A DNA stretch of 8,678 nt from Actinomycetes bacterium (GTDB lineage: Bacteria; Actinomycetota; Actinomycetes; Actinomycetales; Actinomycetaceae): positions 1-8,678 of the forward strand of contig JAEZVQ010000131.1 of assembly GCA_023420745.1 (NCBI GenBank), written 5' to 3'. This document shows, piece by piece, positions 7,382 through 8,678 of this stretch (positions within the stretch are counted from its first letter, which is position 1; each line of letters begins with the position of its first letter). The position numbers were made by a program, and so were the translations under genes. Below the pieces are notes generated by a model, which saw only the letters and a program-made list of their open reading frames with translations, did no database searches and was not told the DNA's origin.

Positions 7382-7387
7382 CACACT
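7382..7387 (+). promoter_or_regulatory. Possible -10 box for a leaderless aroC transcript
   Basis: CACACT at 7382-7387 ends seven bases before ATG 7395, the spacing seen when transcription starts on the start codon. The 40-nt gap has no clear Shine-Dalgarno, unlike most other genes here. The hexamer keeps only the A2 and T6 positions of the consensus and no -35 is evident, so support is weak. A short inverted repeat, GGCA-ATA-TGCC, covers 7372-7382. Confidence 0.25.
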
Positions 7388-7394
7388 GGTCACC

Positions 7395-8678
7395 ATGATC
7401 CGGTGGTACACAGCAGGCGAATCCCACGGCGAATCCCTCGTCGGCATCATTGATGGCATCTGTGCGGGAGTGGAGGTTTCTACCGATGACATCCGAGATG
7501 CTGTCGCGCGCCGCCGCATAGGGTACGGGCGTGGGGCACGCCAGAGATTTGAAACAGATACGGTGCGTCTGCTCTCCGGTGTGCGCCACGGGGTGACGCT
7601 AGGTACGCCGATTGCCATCGAGGTCGGCAATGCCGAGTGGCCAAAATGGACGACCGTGATGTCAACCGACCCGGTGCCTCCCGAAGCACTGTTGGTCGAT
7701 GCGGGGACAGGTGATGCCCGCGAAGTCGCGCGTAATCGCCGACTCACTCGCCCACGACCCGGACATGCTGACTTCGCCGGGATGATGAAATACGGTCACG
7801 ACGATGCGCGCAACGTCCTCGAACGTGCCTCGGCACGCGAAACCGCGATGCGAGTGGCATTGGGGGAGGTGGCGCGACGCTACCTTGCGGCTGTGGCCGA
7901 TATTGACATCGTCGCTCACGTGCGCAGCGTTGGCAGTATCCATGTCGATCGTGCGCTGACGGTGACGATGGGGGATCGCTCGCGCATCGAGGCCAGCGAC
8001 ATGCGTTGCCTCGACGAGACCACTGCCGAGCTCATGCGCGCGGCCATCGACCGTGCCCGCGCGAATGGCGACACTCTCGGCGGTGTTGTCGAGGTCGTCG
8101 CCGAAGGAGTCCCGGTGGGGCTTGGCACGCACACCCAGTGGGATCGGCGTTTGGATACGCGCCTTGCTGCCGCGATGATGTCGATCCCATCGGCGAAGAT
8201 CGTCGAAATTGGCGACGGTCACTGGCAAACCGAAGTGGCTGGCACACAGGCTCACGATCCGCTCACCGTCGATGACCGGCACGTGTGGCGCGCATCGAAC
8301 CCCGCCGGTGGTATTGAAGGTGGGATGAGCAACGGGAGCCCGATTCGCGTCAGTGTAGGGCTGCAACCGATCTCCACTGTTGCCCACGCGCGCCCGACTA
8401 TTGACCTGGCCACGTCACAGGCTGCTCCCGCTCTCCACCAGCGTTCCGACACGACAGCGGTGGTTCCTGCGGCAGTGATCGCAGAGTCGATGATGGCATT
8501 AACACTTGCCGACGCCGTATCGGAGATGTTCGGTGATGGTCACGTCGATCGAATTCGCCGTGCGGTGGACGACCACCGCCAAGAAGTCAGACAACGCCTC
8601 GGCAAAGAGTGGGGGAGTGTGCCGGTGGATTCGTCCCCCGCAGCGCCCGCGTCTCCGGTCATCCTCGTAGGGATGCCA
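7395..8678 (+). CDS. aroC: Chorismate synthase, runs off the window; probable AroC-AroK fusion
   Basis: Converts 5-enolpyruvylshikimate 3-phosphate to chorismate using reduced FMN. The frame is open for all 428 codons from ATG 7395 to the window end. Signatures are GESHGESLVG (8-17, with His11), RPRPGHADF (118-126, His124), ERASARET (143-150), GDTLGG, GGIEGGMSNG, and RSDTTAVVPAAVI (350-362, with Asp352). Normal actinobacterial AroC ends near residue 400. Here no stop appears: after the final helix (about 382-402) comes a Ser/Pro/Ala linker (about 407-420) and then PVILVGMP (421-428), resembling the first strand and P-loop start of shikimate kinase. One conserved stretch, usually KGVEIGDGF, reads KIVEIGDGH (268-276). 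The gene lies 40 bases after the prepilin peptidase gene and lacks a clear ribosome-binding site. AroC identity is secure; the fusion is an inference cut short by the edge. Confidence 0.95.
   Translation, partial: MIRWYTAGESHGESLVGIIDGICAGVEVSTDDIRDAVARRRIGYGRGARQRFETDTVRLLSGVRHGVTLGTPIAIEVGNAEWPKWTTVMSTDPVPPEALLVDAGTGDAREVARNRRLTRPRPGHADFAGMMKYGHDDARNVLERASARETAMRVALGEVARRYLAAVADIDIVAHVRSVGSIHVDRALTVTMGDRSRIEASDMRCLDETTAELMRAAIDRARANGDTLGGVVEVVAEGVPVGLGTHTQWDRRLDTRLAAAMMSIPSAKIVEIGDGHWQTEVAGTQAHDPLTVDDRHVWRASNPAGGIEGGMSNGSPIRVSVGLQPISTVAHARPTIDLATSQAAPALHQRSDTTAVVPAAVIAESMMALTLADAVSEMFGDGHVDRIRRAVDDHRQEVRQRLGKEWGSVPVDSSPAAPASPVILVGMP
8625..8678 (+). CDS. Start of a probable shikimate kinase domain, partial
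   Basis: The last 18 codons in the aroC frame, from GTG 8625, give a nine-residue Asp/Ser/Pro/Ala linker followed by PVILVGMP. Shikimate kinases begin with a hydrophobic strand leading into a Walker A loop (GxxGxGKS), and this fits its first residues; the Gly-Lys-Ser part would lie beyond the edge. GGGGGAG at 8611-8617 lies seven bases before GTG 8625, so a separate kinase could also start here inside the aroC frame. aroK commonly follows aroC in Actinobacteria, which supports the call. With so few residues visible the assignment is tentative. Confidence 0.5.
   Translation, partial: MDSSPAAPASPVILVGMP

Noticed and set aside
7662..8387. A 241-codon minus-strand frame inside aroC
   Set aside because: Antisense to conserved chorismate synthase motifs; a shadow frame with no family resemblance.

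Overview
This window is a stretch of conserved actinobacterial housekeeping chromosome, read entirely on the + strand. GC-rich codon use, GTG starts, terminator hairpins without a T-run and the gene order all point to Actinobacteria. That order is rpsD, alaS, ruvX, mltG, aroE, an A24 prepilin peptidase, then aroC. The short zinc-free S4 protein and general protein style look most like Actinomycetaceae or a relative, but that narrower placement is an inference from memory of the families. I saw no mobile elements, tRNA or rRNA genes, CRISPR arrays or defence genes.

Layout. Positions 1-222 are a non-coding, hairpin-rich leader with a probable promoter, ahead of rpsD (223-843). A long, nearly perfect hairpin (854-915) then separates rpsD from the next unit. 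A candidate promoter (-10 TATTAT at 925-930) and a roughly 90-nt leader precede alaS (1027-3750). From alaS onward the genes are tightly packed: 9 nt to ruvX (3760-4299), an 8-nt overlap with mltG (4292-5809), 1 nt to aroE (5811-6644), a 4-nt GTGA overlap with the prepilin peptidase gene (6641-7354), then 40 nt to aroC (7395 to the window edge). This looks like one operon, perhaps with an extra start point just before aroC.

How the genes fit together. rpsD, alaS and ruvX serve translation: small-subunit assembly, tRNA-Ala charging and pre-16S rRNA maturation. mltG trims nascent glycan strands in the cell wall. aroE and aroC are steps of the shikimate/chorismate pathway. The prepilin peptidase belongs to a type IV pilus/Tad-type secretion process, and its place next to aroE is a known actinobacterial arrangement rather than a functional link.

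The most notable point is at the right edge. The chorismate synthase frame has no stop. After the expected AroC end it runs through a short Pro/Ala/Ser linker into PVILVGMP, which looks like the first strand and P-loop start of shikimate kinase. This suggests an AroC-AroK fusion, with an internal ribosome-binding site and GTG at the junction. The window ends before the kinase P-loop is complete, so this cannot be settled here. Beyond it, I see no evidence of an undescribed system; the rest is ordinary core genome with a few regulatory details worth checking.
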